In this document: piece after piece, positions 7,823-16,437 of the stretch
Position numbering within the stretch: position 1 is the first letter of the stretch
Layout of the letters: the number at the start of each line of letters is the position of its first letter
Source: Bacillota bacterium
GTDB lineage: Bacteria; Bacillota; UBA4882; UBA8346
NCBI GenBank assembly: GCA_023429995.1
Contig: JAEZCE010000071.1
Coordinates: 1 to 28,705, forward strand
Direction of reading: 5' to 3'
DNA: 28,705 bases
Translations under genes and position numbers: made by a program
Notes under the pieces: generated by a model
What the model saw: the letters and a program-made list of their open reading frames with translations, nothing else
Told to the model about the DNA's origin: nothing
The model's database searches: none

Positions 7823-9079
7823 CTACCGTGAATTCTTAAGCTCTTTTACCAAAGCAACCTGGGCATCCTTAAGGGCTTGGGCGGATGTTTTTTTACCGCT
7901 GTATGCTTCTTCATAGGCCAGGTGAATGAATTTAGTGGCCATGGTATTCCAGGGAACGGTATCATCGCCCTGACCGTATTTGACATAATCCAGGATCGCC
8001 TTATTCATCCGGGGATCGGCCGCTGCATAGTCGTCTTCCAGCGATTTACGGACAACAGGCATATTGACCATTTTCATCCGGATTTGCATTTGTTCCTTGG
8101 ACATTAAAAACTTGATTAATTCCCAGGATTCTTTCTTATATTTGGATTCGTTGCCGATGGCAAAAAGCCGGAAGCCGCACCAACCGATCTTCTTCTTTTG
8201 GGTTAACACCGGGGCGACTCCGATTTTTTCTTTTAAAGACGGGTCATTGGTCAACATGGTCATGATTTGACTGGGCTGAATGAACGACATGGCGCTTTTC
8301 CCATAAATAAAAGGAGTGGTGTCTTTCTTCACGTAGTCGTAAGGAATACTCACGTGGGCATTTTTCAAATTCATGATGTAGTCATACGTACTAATCAAGG
8401 CCGCATCATCCAGCATGGGTTTTCCCTTTTTATTATCAATGACCAACGCGCCGTTTTGGCGGGCTAAATGCTTTACAAAGGTACTGCTATTAAGGGCCGG
8501 GATATCAAGTCCGGCGCGAACCACATTGTTTTTATCATCGCGCACCGTAAGCTTTTTGGCATAAGCCGCGAGATCATCCCAGTTCGCCGGCGGCTTTTCG
8601 GGATTAAGGCCGGCCTCTTTAAAGAAATCCTTCCGGTATGTCAAGACATCGGGATTGGGGTAATAACCCAATCCAAGCAATTTGCCCTTGACTTGCCCTA
8701 AATTATAGACGCTTTCAAAAATGTCGCTTTTTTCATTCCAGCTGTTCACTAACTTGTCGAGCGGGTAAAAATCCCCTTTTGGGCCCCGGGTAGCGATTTG
8801 GCTGAGCATGGCGGAAAGAACATCCGGATAGGTTCCGCTGAGCAAAGCGGCATTTAATTTCAAATCCTGGTCGGCTTGAGCCTGAGGTAGGGTCGTGATC
8901 TCCACTTTGATTTGAGGATGGGTTTTTTCAAAAGCTCTGACCGCATCCGCAAAATAGGAGTCCATTAATTTGTTCTGACTCTGAAACCAAAATGAGATCG
9001 TCGTGGTTTTGGGCGCAGCCATCACACTCATCCCACAAATAAACACCATCACTAGAATCAGTAAGAAACTTCTTTTCAA
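7823..9079 (-). CDS. Carbohydrate ABC transporter substrate-binding protein (second copy)
   Basis: This 418-residue protein is an extracellular solute-binding protein of the family that serves CUT1 sugar importers (MalE/UgpB-like). An N-terminal hydrophobic signal of about 20 residues ends in SVMAAP, which fits signal peptidase I. The only cysteine in it, in VFICGM, is not in a good lipobox. Family features include the ISFWFQS start of the mature domain, FEKTHPQIKVE and the C-terminal YEEAYSGKKTSAQAL segment. The start is TTG with AAGGGGG close upstream. It is very similar along its whole length to the neighbouring upstream binding protein, so the pair arose by tandem duplication. It probably delivers a sulfated sugar to the permeases encoded next. 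Confidence 0.92.
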   Translation of the reverse strand: MKRSFLLILVMVFICGMSVMAAPKTTTISFWFQSQNKLMDSYFADAVRAFEKTHPQIKVEITTLPQAQADQDLKLNAALLSGTYPDVLSAMLSQIATRGPKGDFYPLDKLVNSWNEKSDIFESVYNLGQVKGKLLGLGYYPNPDVLTYRKDFFKEAGLNPEKPPANWDDLAAYAKKLTVRDDKNNVVRAGLDIPALNSSTFVKHLARQNGALVIDNKKGKPMLDDAALISTYDYIMNLKNAHVSIPYDYVKKDTTPFIYGKSAMSFIQPSQIMTMLTNDPSLKEKIGVAPVLTQKKKIGWCGFRLFAIGNESKYKKESWELIKFLMSKEQMQIRMKMVNMPVVRKSLEDDYAAADPRMNKAILDYVKYGQGDDTVPWNTMATKFIHLAYEEAYSGKKTSAQALKDAQVALVKELKNSR

Positions 9080-9230
9080 CTTAGATCCCCCTTAATAATT
9101 GAATGAATATTCGGATAACCAGTTAACCACCGTCCGAATGTCAGATCACCCCTTTTCCCAACGGAGAATGATTTTGAAAAAAAATCGGAAAAGTGTTAAC
9201 AAGCTATGGCATAATGCCGTTTAAAACCAA
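9080..9230 (-). other. Short intercistronic gap with hairpin before second binding protein
   Basis: The 151 bp between the two binding-protein genes contain no open frame of note. ATTCGGA (9109-9115) and TCCGAAT (9133-9139) form a 7-bp inverted repeat about 30 bases upstream of the TTG start. A small palindrome, GGCATAATGCC, lies just after the first gene's stop. No strong promoter is visible, so read-through from the upstream gene is the simplest model. The hairpin could tune translation or stability of the second binding-protein message. Confidence 0.35.
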
Positions 9231-10502
9231 TTATTTGCCAATACTCTTAAGCTCTTTTGCCAAACTGGTCTGAGCATCTTTTAAAGCTTGGGCAGGGGTT
9301 TTCTTTCCGCTGTATGCCTCTTCATAGGCTAAATGGAGATACTTTACAGCCAACGTATTCCACTGGTATACATTGTCTCCCTTGCCGTACCGGACATATT
9401 CCATCAATATTTTATTAAATGAAGGGTCCGCAGCGATAAATTCCTCTTCCAACGATTTTCGGACGACCGGTATCTTTAAGTCCTTTGCGCGAACCCGCAT
9501 TTGTTCCTTGGACATCATGAATTTGATGAATTCCCAGGATTCATTTTTATGTTTGGAGGTACTGGCGATAGTAAAAAGCCGGTAACCGCAATAAGCGGCC
9601 TTTTTCTTGCCGGTCAGCGGCGGAGCAAAGCCCAGATTATCCTTCAACGAGGGGTCATTTTTAATCATGGTCAAGATTTGAGTGGGTTGCAAGAACGACA
9701 TGGCGCCTTTCCCGTTCATGAACGGGACGGTTTCCCTCTTTTGATAATCAAAAGGGATGCTGACATTCTCTTTTTTTAAGTTGATAATCCGTTCCACCAC
9801 CGCGACCAGCGCCGGATCATCCAGCATTGGTTTTTGTTTCTTCTCATCAATAACCAAGGCGCCGTTTTCCCAGGCAAATCCTTTCACGAAGACGGCGCTG
9901 TTAATCGCCGGGATGTCAAAACCGGCCCGAACCACATTGTTCTTATCGTCCCGGACCGTCAATTTTTGTGCGTAAGCCGCCAATTCATTCCAGTTGGCCG
10001 GAGGCTGATTTTGAGCCAACCCGGCTTCTCTAAAAAAGTCTTTCCTGTAGGTCAACACTTCGGGATTGGGATAAAAACCCACTCCGAGTATTTTACCTTT
10101 ATATTTGCCGGTATCCCAAACGCTGTCAATAATGTCCCCTTTTTCATTCCATTTGTTGACATAGCCGTCAAGGGGGTAAAAATCTCCTTTGGGTCCCCGG
10201 CTCCCGATCTGGCTAAGATATGTCGATAAAACATCGGGATAGGTCCCGCCCAACAAAGCGGCATTCAGTTTGAGATCGATATCCGCCTGGGTCGCCGGCA
10301 ACTGAGTGACTTCCACCTTGATCTGCGGATGCGTTTTTTCAAATTCCCTGGCGACATTTAAAAAATAGGAATTGTTTACATTGTCGGCTCCCGGGAACCA
10401 AAAGGAAATGGTAACCGGCGCTTTTGCAGTAACGATTACCCCCGTCCCGCTGACCATTGCTAAAATCAAAACAAAGAAAATTAACCGCATACTCTTTTTC
10501 AA
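9231..10502 (-). CDS. Carbohydrate ABC transporter substrate-binding protein (first copy)
   Basis: This 423-residue extracellular solute-binding protein is the first gene of the sugar operon. It has a signal peptide of about 26 residues ending near VTAKAP and no cysteine for lipid attachment. The mature domain starts with VTISFWFPGADN and carries FEKTHPQIKVE, GGTYPDVL and a C-terminal YEEAYSGKKTPAQAL segment. The start is TTG with AAAGGAGG nine bases upstream; an in-frame ATG four codons later is worse placed. The strongest differences from its tandem paralog are near the mature N-terminus (PGADNVNN against QSQNKLMD), a region that in this family can contribute to ligand contacts. The two proteins may bind different sugars for one permease. 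Confidence 0.93.
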   Translation of the reverse strand: MKKSMRLIFFVLILAMVSGTGVIVTAKAPVTISFWFPGADNVNNSYFLNVAREFEKTHPQIKVEVTQLPATQADIDLKLNAALLGGTYPDVLSTYLSQIGSRGPKGDFYPLDGYVNKWNEKGDIIDSVWDTGKYKGKILGVGFYPNPEVLTYRKDFFREAGLAQNQPPANWNELAAYAQKLTVRDDKNNVVRAGFDIPAINSAVFVKGFAWENGALVIDEKKQKPMLDDPALVAVVERIINLKKENVSIPFDYQKRETVPFMNGKGAMSFLQPTQILTMIKNDPSLKDNLGFAPPLTGKKKAAYCGYRLFTIASTSKHKNESWEFIKFMMSKEQMRVRAKDLKIPVVRKSLEEEFIAADPSFNKILMEYVRYGKGDNVYQWNTLAVKYLHLAYEEAYSGKKTPAQALKDAQTSLAKELKSIGK

Positions 10503-10893
10503 AATCGATTTCCTCCTTTTAAATTTTGGATGTTTAAACCCGTGATAATCCCTTTTACCTCATTGTTTGGCCGTAAACTTTCTCTTCCTTGATAAAACAT
10601 ACCTTTGAAGTTTACTTTACTCGTGTTGTAATAATTGTAATCAAAAAGATACCAAACCGTAACAGATAAGATTGGATGAATTTCTTTTAATATTGTTTGT
10701 TAAATGCCGGAATTTCTAAAAAAAATCGAGACTTCTTAAAATATTGGCCTGCATTCTAAAAAAATAGTCAATTATTGAGGCTGATGCCACATATCATGAT
10801 TAGGTTTCCTAAAGATTTCAATTAGACAGAAATAGTCTTTTTTGTTACTATAGAATTAATTCAAAGTAAAAATTTTGAACCGGGTGGAGCTGG
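10503..10893. promoter_or_regulatory. Divergent regulatory region between sugar operon and YesMN genes
   Basis: This 391-bp A+T-rich gap must hold the promoters for the minus-strand sugar operon and the plus-strand kinase/regulator genes. GTAAACTT (10573-10580) and AAGTTTAC (10608-10615) form an 8-bp inverted repeat whose arms are about 35 bp apart, 70-113 bp upstream of the first binding-protein gene. TTCTAAAAAAAT occurs as a direct repeat at about 10714 and 10754, 40 bp apart. These are candidate sites for the AraC-type regulator encoded next door. No hexamer pair at standard spacing stands out for either direction, so I do not assign exact promoters. I found no convincing catabolite-responsive element here. 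Confidence 0.45.
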
Positions 10894-12702
10894 ATGCTTA
10901 AATTACGTGACTTGCCGAAAAGTACCTTTGGGAAACTATTAATATCCAATTTGCTATTAATTTTTTCCATGTCTTTAATCGGCCTTTTATCGTTTTTCAC
11001 TTCCAAAAATATTATTAACACCTATATCGAAAAAGCCAATAGCAACACCTTAAACCAGATAAAAAAGAATATTGACATCTTGGTGGATCAGGTTATCACC
11101 GTTGTCAGCCTTTTTGATCATAATAGTATGCTGGCGGATTATCTAAAGAAAAACAACCTTGATTCTTTCGAACGCTTGAAAAATATTGATATCGTAGATT
11201 CTCAAATCAACAAATATTCATTTGCCTATGACTGGTTAAAATATGAAACTATCTTGCTCGGCGTCAATGGCGCTATTTACAGCCCGAATGGGGAGAGCCG
11301 CCTTAACGCCGATAACATCCATGGTTACAGTTGGTATCATAGCGCCTTGCAAAATGAAAAAAAAATATCCTGGCTGAGTACTCATGAAAGTTTTATCGCT
11401 AAAACCAAAAACGTCTTTACCGCAGTAAAGACGTTACATGCCCCGTTTTCGGAACATTATTACGGGCTGCTTCTTCTGAACATCGATGAATCCTGTCTTT
11501 ATAACATTTACAAGGACTCCATGGATAATGAAAGTTCCTTTATCATTTTCGACTCATCCGGAATTGTTATCTCCGATTCGGACCGGAAATGGGTGGGAAA
11601 ACGGATCGATTTGCAACCTTTTGAAAAACTTTTAAAAGGGCCCATTAGCAGCCACCAAATTATCAAAATCGGCCCTATCAAATATTTATGCATTTATCAA
11701 AATATCGAAAAGGCCGGTTGGACTATTTTAAACATGGTCCCCTTGACGATTATATCCCGGGATATTAATATATTGAGCTTCAGAATTTTTATAATCTCTC
11801 TGGTGCTGATTACCTTTTCGATAATCCTGGCAGTGATAATTTCCCGTAGAATCTCCATACCGTTAATCGATCTAACTCATCGCATCCAGCGTTATTCTCA
11901 AAAAAGCGCTTCTTTATCAGATAAGGATAACACCATCACGGACGAGATTGCCGTTTTAAGCAAGGAATATGATAACATTATCACTGAATTGGAAGAAACC
12001 ATTCATAATTTAATCAAAGAACACGACGAAAAACGGAAGACCGAATTACATGCCCTGCAAATGCAAATTAAACCCCATTTTCTTTATAATACCCTTAACT
12101 CCATTAAATGTTTGATATGGACCGGAAGAACGGAATTCATTGAACCCACCATCAATGCTTTAATCAATTTGTTGGAGCAGACCATCTCGAAGAAGGAGGA
12201 ATTTATCACCCTTGAGGCAGAATTGCGGTGTATCCAAGACTATATTTATATCCAGGAGATCCGCTCCAGCCGGACAATACGGCTCAATATTCAGATACCC
12301 AAACCGCTGCAAGGTTGCCGGATACCCAAACTTTTATTGCAGCCCTTTATCGAAAATTCCATCTTCCATGGATTTGAGCCCAAAGATCAATCCCAGTCAG
12401 GTAGCGTCTGGGGAACGGTTTCCATCTATTGCACCTCTATCGGGAATGATATTCAAATTGAAGTGTTGGATGACGGCATCGGAATGGATCAGAGTACCGT
12501 CCAGGATCTATTAACCGATGATTCCCAGATCATTTCAAGGCGTTTCAGCGGTATTGGCGTGAAGAATGTGCTTGAACGGATTCAACTTTATTTTGGCCCT
12601 CAATACGGATTAAGAATCCACAGCGAGCCTAACGTGGGGACATCCGTAATCTTAACTCTTCCTCAAATATGGGATAACGGTAAAACGGAGGTTTCACAAT
12701 GA
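10894..12702 (+). CDS. Sensor histidine kinase, YesM family
   Basis: This 602-residue membrane kinase senses an extracellular signal and phosphorylates the regulator encoded immediately downstream. TM1 is near residues 14-36, an extracellular dCache-like sensor domain spans about 37-295, TM2 is near 296-318, and a HAMP linker runs to about 372. The His_kinase box reads QIKPHFLYNTLNSI with H395 as the phosphoacceptor. The ATPase domain shows LLLQPFIENSIFHGF (N box), DDGIGMD and GIGVKNVLERI (G boxes). The architecture is that of YesM/LytS-like kinases next to sugar importers. Its stop overlaps the next start by four bases. The likely stimulus is the sugar taken up by the divergent operon, but the ligand is unproven. 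Confidence 0.93.
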   Translation: MLKLRDLPKSTFGKLLISNLLLIFSMSLIGLLSFFTSKNIINTYIEKANSNTLNQIKKNIDILVDQVITVVSLFDHNSMLADYLKKNNLDSFERLKNIDIVDSQINKYSFAYDWLKYETILLGVNGAIYSPNGESRLNADNIHGYSWYHSALQNEKKISWLSTHESFIAKTKNVFTAVKTLHAPFSEHYYGLLLLNIDESCLYNIYKDSMDNESSFIIFDSSGIVISDSDRKWVGKRIDLQPFEKLLKGPISSHQIIKIGPIKYLCIYQNIEKAGWTILNMVPLTIISRDINILSFRIFIISLVLITFSIILAVIISRRISIPLIDLTHRIQRYSQKSASLSDKDNTITDEIAVLSKEYDNIITELEETIHNLIKEHDEKRKTELHALQMQIKPHFLYNTLNSIKCLIWTGRTEFIEPTINALINLLEQTISKKEEFITLEAELRCIQDYIYIQEIRSSRTIRLNIQIPKPLQGCRIPKLLLQPFIENSIFHGFEPKDQSQSGSVWGTVSIYCTSIGNDIQIEVLDDGIGMDQSTVQDLLTDDSQIISRRFSGIGVKNVLERIQLYFGPQYGLRIHSEPNVGTSVILTLPQIWDNGKTEVSQ

Positions 12703-14288
12703 TCAAGCTGTTAATCGTTGATGACGAAAGCTTATTGCGCCAAGGGTTTATCCATATGACGGATTGGCCGGCCCACGGGTTTCAGATTGTGGGAGAAAGC
12801 GCCAACGGTAAAGAAGCTTTGGAGATTATCGCCAAAAAGTCTCCGGACATTGTGGTCACGGATATCAAAATGCCCGTGATGGATGGGATCGAATTGACCA
12901 AACTTATTAAGAAGGATTACCCGTTTATCCAAATCATCATACTCAGCAGTTATGATGATTTCGACTATGTCCGGGAAACCCTATGTCTTGGCGCTTTAGA
13001 TTATGTTTTGAAACCGAAAATGAATTCCGCGGATTTACTGAAAGTTTTACAAAAAGCAAGTTCCCTCCAGGATGGAATGAAAAACACCAACCAGGCTGAC
13101 ACCTATCATGCAGAACTTCTCAATAACTTTCTGAGCGATTTATTGGGTGAGCCTCGGCTGACTTTAGCTGATATCCAGGAAAACTTTTCTCGATACAATA
13201 TTCCATTGCAAGAGTCCAACTTAACCATGTTGGCTATTGTCTACCGGGCTACCGATCCGGTTCAAAAAAGCGAGGCTTGCCCATCCTTGATCGCAACTAT
13301 CAACGCAGCCATCGGCCTCTCTTTTCATCCAGTCAGTTTTTTCTACGACTCCAATGTAAGTATCACCATTTTGAATCCGCCGGTTTCTAAGGATGAGCCA
13401 TCCCTGGAGGAAATATGCCCCAAAATAATTTCCGCAATCCATTCAGCATTCGCAATAAATTGTCAAATTCTCCTCAGCGAACGCTTTGACGGCTATCCTT
13501 TAATCCGGGAGGCCTTTCAGGAATTGATTGAGAAAGTACCGCATTGTTTTTACCTTCCTCTGAATCAGTTTGCGAAGGTATCATCTTTTCAAAGAATTAT
13601 CCATGCCATTGAATTTGATTTCCAGACCTTACATGCCTTAGTCGAACAATTCGATTTTAGCAAACTTAAAGTCGTGGTGGAAAATTGGGTAGAAGGTCAG
13701 ATTTCCCAGGGAAAATATATCGAACCCTACTTTTTAAAAAAGATTTTTTCAGAGGTTTGCTATTTAATCATTTATAAATTTCTCGAAATGGGTTTTGATT
13801 TGGAAGAGATGAACCAAAAGAAATTCGAATACCTTAAAAATATCGAGAACTCAAAGGACTATGCGGAGCTGGTGTTTACCTTCGATAAAATATTGGCCGA
13901 TCTGGAACAATTTTTTAATCAACATATTCAAACCAAAAATAATTTAATCGTAACCCGGGTGCTAAAATATCTCCATCAAAATTTTGACCAAAACATCTCT
14001 TTGGAATCGGTTTCCAAATTTTTTTACATCGACAAAAGCTATCTTTGTAAGCTTTTCAAAAAGCATACCGCTGAAAACTTCAATGACTATCTGATGAAGC
14101 TGCGCATGAATCGAGCGAAAGAATTGTTGAAAAACCCGGAATATAACGTCAGTATTGTCTCCACTAAAGTAGGTTATACCGATTACAGTTATTTTGGACA
14201 GGTTTTCAAAAAAACGGTCGGAATGACTCCTTCCGAATATCGGAAGTCGTTGATAAACAATAAAAAAATTAATCTCCCGACCGTTTAA
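12699..14288 (+). CDS. Response regulator with AraC-type DNA-binding domain, YesN family
   Basis: This 529-residue cytoplasmic regulator has an N-terminal receiver domain with acidic pocket D8-D9, phosphoacceptor D55 in VVTDIKMPVMDG, and K106 in LKP. A long middle linker of about 280 residues follows. The C-terminus holds two helix-turn-helix units of the AraC/XylS type, from about YLHQNFDQNISLESV to the signature VGYTDYSYFGQVFKKTVGMTPSEYR. It is coupled to the kinase by an ATGA overlap. YesN-type regulators normally activate an adjacent carbohydrate uptake operon, so the divergent binding-protein/sulfatase operon is the expected target. No terminator is obvious in the short gap after it. Confidence 0.93.
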   Translation: MIKLLIVDDESLLRQGFIHMTDWPAHGFQIVGESANGKEALEIIAKKSPDIVVTDIKMPVMDGIELTKLIKKDYPFIQIIILSSYDDFDYVRETLCLGALDYVLKPKMNSADLLKVLQKASSLQDGMKNTNQADTYHAELLNNFLSDLLGEPRLTLADIQENFSRYNIPLQESNLTMLAIVYRATDPVQKSEACPSLIATINAAIGLSFHPVSFFYDSNVSITILNPPVSKDEPSLEEICPKIISAIHSAFAINCQILLSERFDGYPLIREAFQELIEKVPHCFYLPLNQFAKVSSFQRIIHAIEFDFQTLHALVEQFDFSKLKVVVENWVEGQISQGKYIEPYFLKKIFSEVCYLIIYKFLEMGFDLEEMNQKKFEYLKNIENSKDYAELVFTFDKILADLEQFFNQHIQTKNNLIVTRVLKYLHQNFDQNISLESVSKFFYIDKSYLCKLFKKHTAENFNDYLMKLRMNRAKELLKNPEYNVSIVSTKVGYTDYSYFGQVFKKTVGMTPSEYRKSLINNKKINLPTV

Positions 14289-14356
14289 TATGATTTATGC
14301 AAGGACAATTCAATATTTAACTGCTAGCCTTTTGCTGCCCATTGGATTAGACAATC

Positions 14357-14665
14357 TTATGATGTACTATCGGGTTTTTCACCTTGATGAATTTTGGATA
14401 TAACTCTATATATCTTTACATACCGGATCAAACCGATTACAAATATAAACAAAGCAATGGGAATAAATAGATAGCCGATAATTTCCAGTATGATATGGCC
14501 AAAAAATTTGATAAAGGTAATGCCCGTTACAAAAAACGTCAGTGCTGTACGAATATAAGCCAAAAAGGTTCTTTCATTGGCCAAAATGGTCCGATCCGCC
14601 GCCAAAACATCGCGTAGAATCAGCTCTTCCGGATTAAAACGAGAATACGGATTATCGTGGGACAT
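14357..14665 (-). CDS. DUF202 family small membrane protein
   Basis: This 102-residue protein shows the DUF202/YidH hallmark near residues 18-41: RDVLAADRTILANERTFLAY followed by IRTAL. Two predicted transmembrane helices follow, at about 38-56 and 60-82. Members of this family are small inner-membrane proteins of unknown biochemical role. The ATG has AAGGAA upstream. It ends convergently with the YesN-like gene, 68 bp away, and lies 42 bp downstream of the chemotaxis receptor gene on the same strand, so it may be cotranscribed with that gene. Nothing links it clearly to the sulfatase locus. Confidence 0.85.
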   Translation of the reverse strand: MSHDNPYSRFNPEELILRDVLAADRTILANERTFLAYIRTALTFFVTGITFIKFFGHIILEIIGYLFIPIALFIFVIGLIRYVKIYRVISKIHQGEKPDSTS

Positions 14666-14707
14666 AACTTTTAAGTTCCTTTCCTTGAATTAAATACCCT
14701 ATGAGTC

Positions 14708-16087
14708 TTAAAATTTGGAGTGATCGTCCGTTAGCGGAATCACATCCTCCGGCGTCACAATCTTCGTCTTTGATTTATCCGGTAATACCGCATTTTCCGC
14801 CGGTTGCCGGAGTTCCAAATCCTTTTTTCCGGCTACAGCGATTGATTTCATTTCCGGCTTTAAAGACGCCGCTTTCCCGTTCACCAGCGCCGAAAGCTGA
14901 AGTACGATTTTGTGCATGTTACCCGCTTGAATATTTAATGTCTGGGCTGCGTATACGCTTTCTTCAGCGCTGGCCGCATTATGTTGAGTCACTGTTTCCA
15001 CTTGGACCAAGGCTTTATTGACCTGAGTAATGCCTTGCGATTGTTCCTGGCTGGCGGCAGCGATTTCTTCCATCAGCTCACTCACCTTTTTGGCTTGAAG
15101 AGTGATTGCATCCAGTGACTCGCGGACTTTCTCGGCTACGGATACACCCTTGGTTGATAATTCAATATTGGTTTCAATAATGGCTGTGGTATCCTTGGCC
15201 GCCTGGGCGCTCCTCCCGGCCAAATTTCTTACTTCTTCAGCAACCACCGCAAAACCCATTCCGGCTTCTCCGGCCCTGGCTGCCTCAATCGCGGCATTCA
15301 AGGCCAAAATATTGGTCTGGAACGCTATATCGTCAATCACTTTGATAATCTTGGCAATCTGATCGCTGAAACTCTTGATTTCCTGGATAGAGTCCATCAT
15401 CTCCCGCATATCGGCATTACCTTTGTCTGCCGATTCTTTGGCCTGCACGGACAATTGGGCTGCCTGTTTTGTATTGGTTGTCGTTTGAACCATCATGGAA
15501 GCGGCTTCCTGTAAGGTGGATGAAGTTTCTTCAATACTTGCCGCCTGTTCGCTACTGCCTTGGGATAGTTGATCGGCGGATGCCGATAATTGATGGGAAG
15601 CGCCAGCCAATTGCCGGGCGCCTTCTTTCAAAGCGCCGGATATTTTCCTTATGGGTAAAGTAATACTACGAGTGATGAATAAAGTCAAACCGATTCCAAA
15701 CACAAATGCAATGAGCCCAAAGATGCTCAACATCACCACTGCGTTTTTAAATGAATTTTTGGCAGCAGTTTCTTGAGCGTTATTCATTCCCATACAAGTC
15801 TGGATATATTCTTTCACCGCTTCCGAATCGTCCTGATCATCCAATAAACTTAACATTTCCTGATAATTACTGGACATTTTCACCAGACTCAATTGATGCT
15901 GTAATTTGTCCAAAATGTTGTTGGCCAATTCCAGTTTGGCATTGTTTTCATTGATGATTTTACTCATCCGGGTCCGGGTATCCACCATGTTGCTTAATGC
16001 CACCGCGATAACGATTACCACCAACACTAACATGATCCCAAAACCAATATAGATTTTGGTTCCAACCGCTGTCTGCTTACCTGTCAC
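14708..16087 (-). CDS. Methyl-accepting chemotaxis protein with short sensor domain
   Basis: This is a 459-residue chemoreceptor. TM1 lies near residues 11-32 and TM2 near 116-138, then a HAMP segment beginning RSITLPIRKISG. The long cytoplasmic signalling coiled coil contains the highly conserved tip near 254-290 (AFQTNILALNAAIEAARAGE, then GFAVVAEEVRNLA) that binds CheA and CheW. The periplasmic part is only about 80 residues, about half of a usual four-helix bundle sensor; it looks like one helix pair, so it may be a reduced 4HB domain. The start is GTG with GGGAGGA nine bases upstream. The acidic/basic C-terminal tail lacks a CheR-binding pentapeptide. It may direct swimming towards nutrients used by neighbouring loci, but the ligand is unknown. 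Confidence 0.92.
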   Translation of the reverse strand: MTGKQTAVGTKIYIGFGIMLVLVVIVIAVALSNMVDTRTRMSKIINENNAKLELANNILDKLQHQLSLVKMSSNYQEMLSLLDDQDDSEAVKEYIQTCMGMNNAQETAAKNSFKNAVVMLSIFGLIAFVFGIGLTLFITRSITLPIRKISGALKEGARQLAGASHQLSASADQLSQGSSEQAASIEETSSTLQEAASMMVQTTTNTKQAAQLSVQAKESADKGNADMREMMDSIQEIKSFSDQIAKIIKVIDDIAFQTNILALNAAIEAARAGEAGMGFAVVAEEVRNLAGRSAQAAKDTTAIIETNIELSTKGVSVAEKVRESLDAITLQAKKVSELMEEIAAASQEQSQGITQVNKALVQVETVTQHNAASAEESVYAAQTLNIQAGNMHKIVLQLSALVNGKAASLKPEMKSIAVAGKKDLELRQPAENAVLPDKSKTKIVTPEDVIPLTDDHSKF

Positions 16088-16437
16088 TTTGATCTTTCCT
16101 CCCTGATTATTATTTTCAATTTATGTACGATCCCTTATTGTATCTTAAACCAAAATTAAAGCTCCCCCTAAGGGAGCCCTAATTTAACCAATGGCGGAGG
16201 AAAGTTCCGGCCATTACAAGTAAAACTTGAAGCTTAAAAACAATTTAATTGTTTTGAAATCATTTTAAGCTACCCGATAATTACGCGTAACAGAAAAATT
16301 TGGCGAAAATTCTTTTCATATTGTTTTTTTGAGCGCCTGAAATTTCTTCAAAATGAATGATTCATAAAATATTGGTTATTTTACTTGAAAAATTGTCTTC
16401 CGGTGTATCGTCCTTATCATTGAAAGCATAGGATAAG
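16088..16437 (-). other. Intergenic region with three consecutive hairpins
   Basis: No gene is seen in these 350 bp between the maturase stop and the chemoreceptor start. Three hairpins lie in a row. One is at 16232-16270 (GCTTAAAA/TTTTAAGC around an inner AAACAATT palindrome). The next is at 16190-16215 (AATGGC/GCCATT with an inner GGAA/TTCC stem). The third is at 16153-16185 (AAATTA/TAATTT around GCTCCC/GGGAGC). On the minus strand the third is followed by TTTAATTTT and could end transcription from the maturase gene. The others may belong to the 5' leader of the chemoreceptor message. The sequence lacks the conserved motifs of the c-di-GMP riboswitches that often precede motility genes. Confidence 0.45.

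Noticed and set aside
16088..16437. A possible c-di-GMP riboswitch before the chemoreceptor
   Set aside because: The conserved GACGCAAAGCC-type core and tetraloop receptor motifs are absent.
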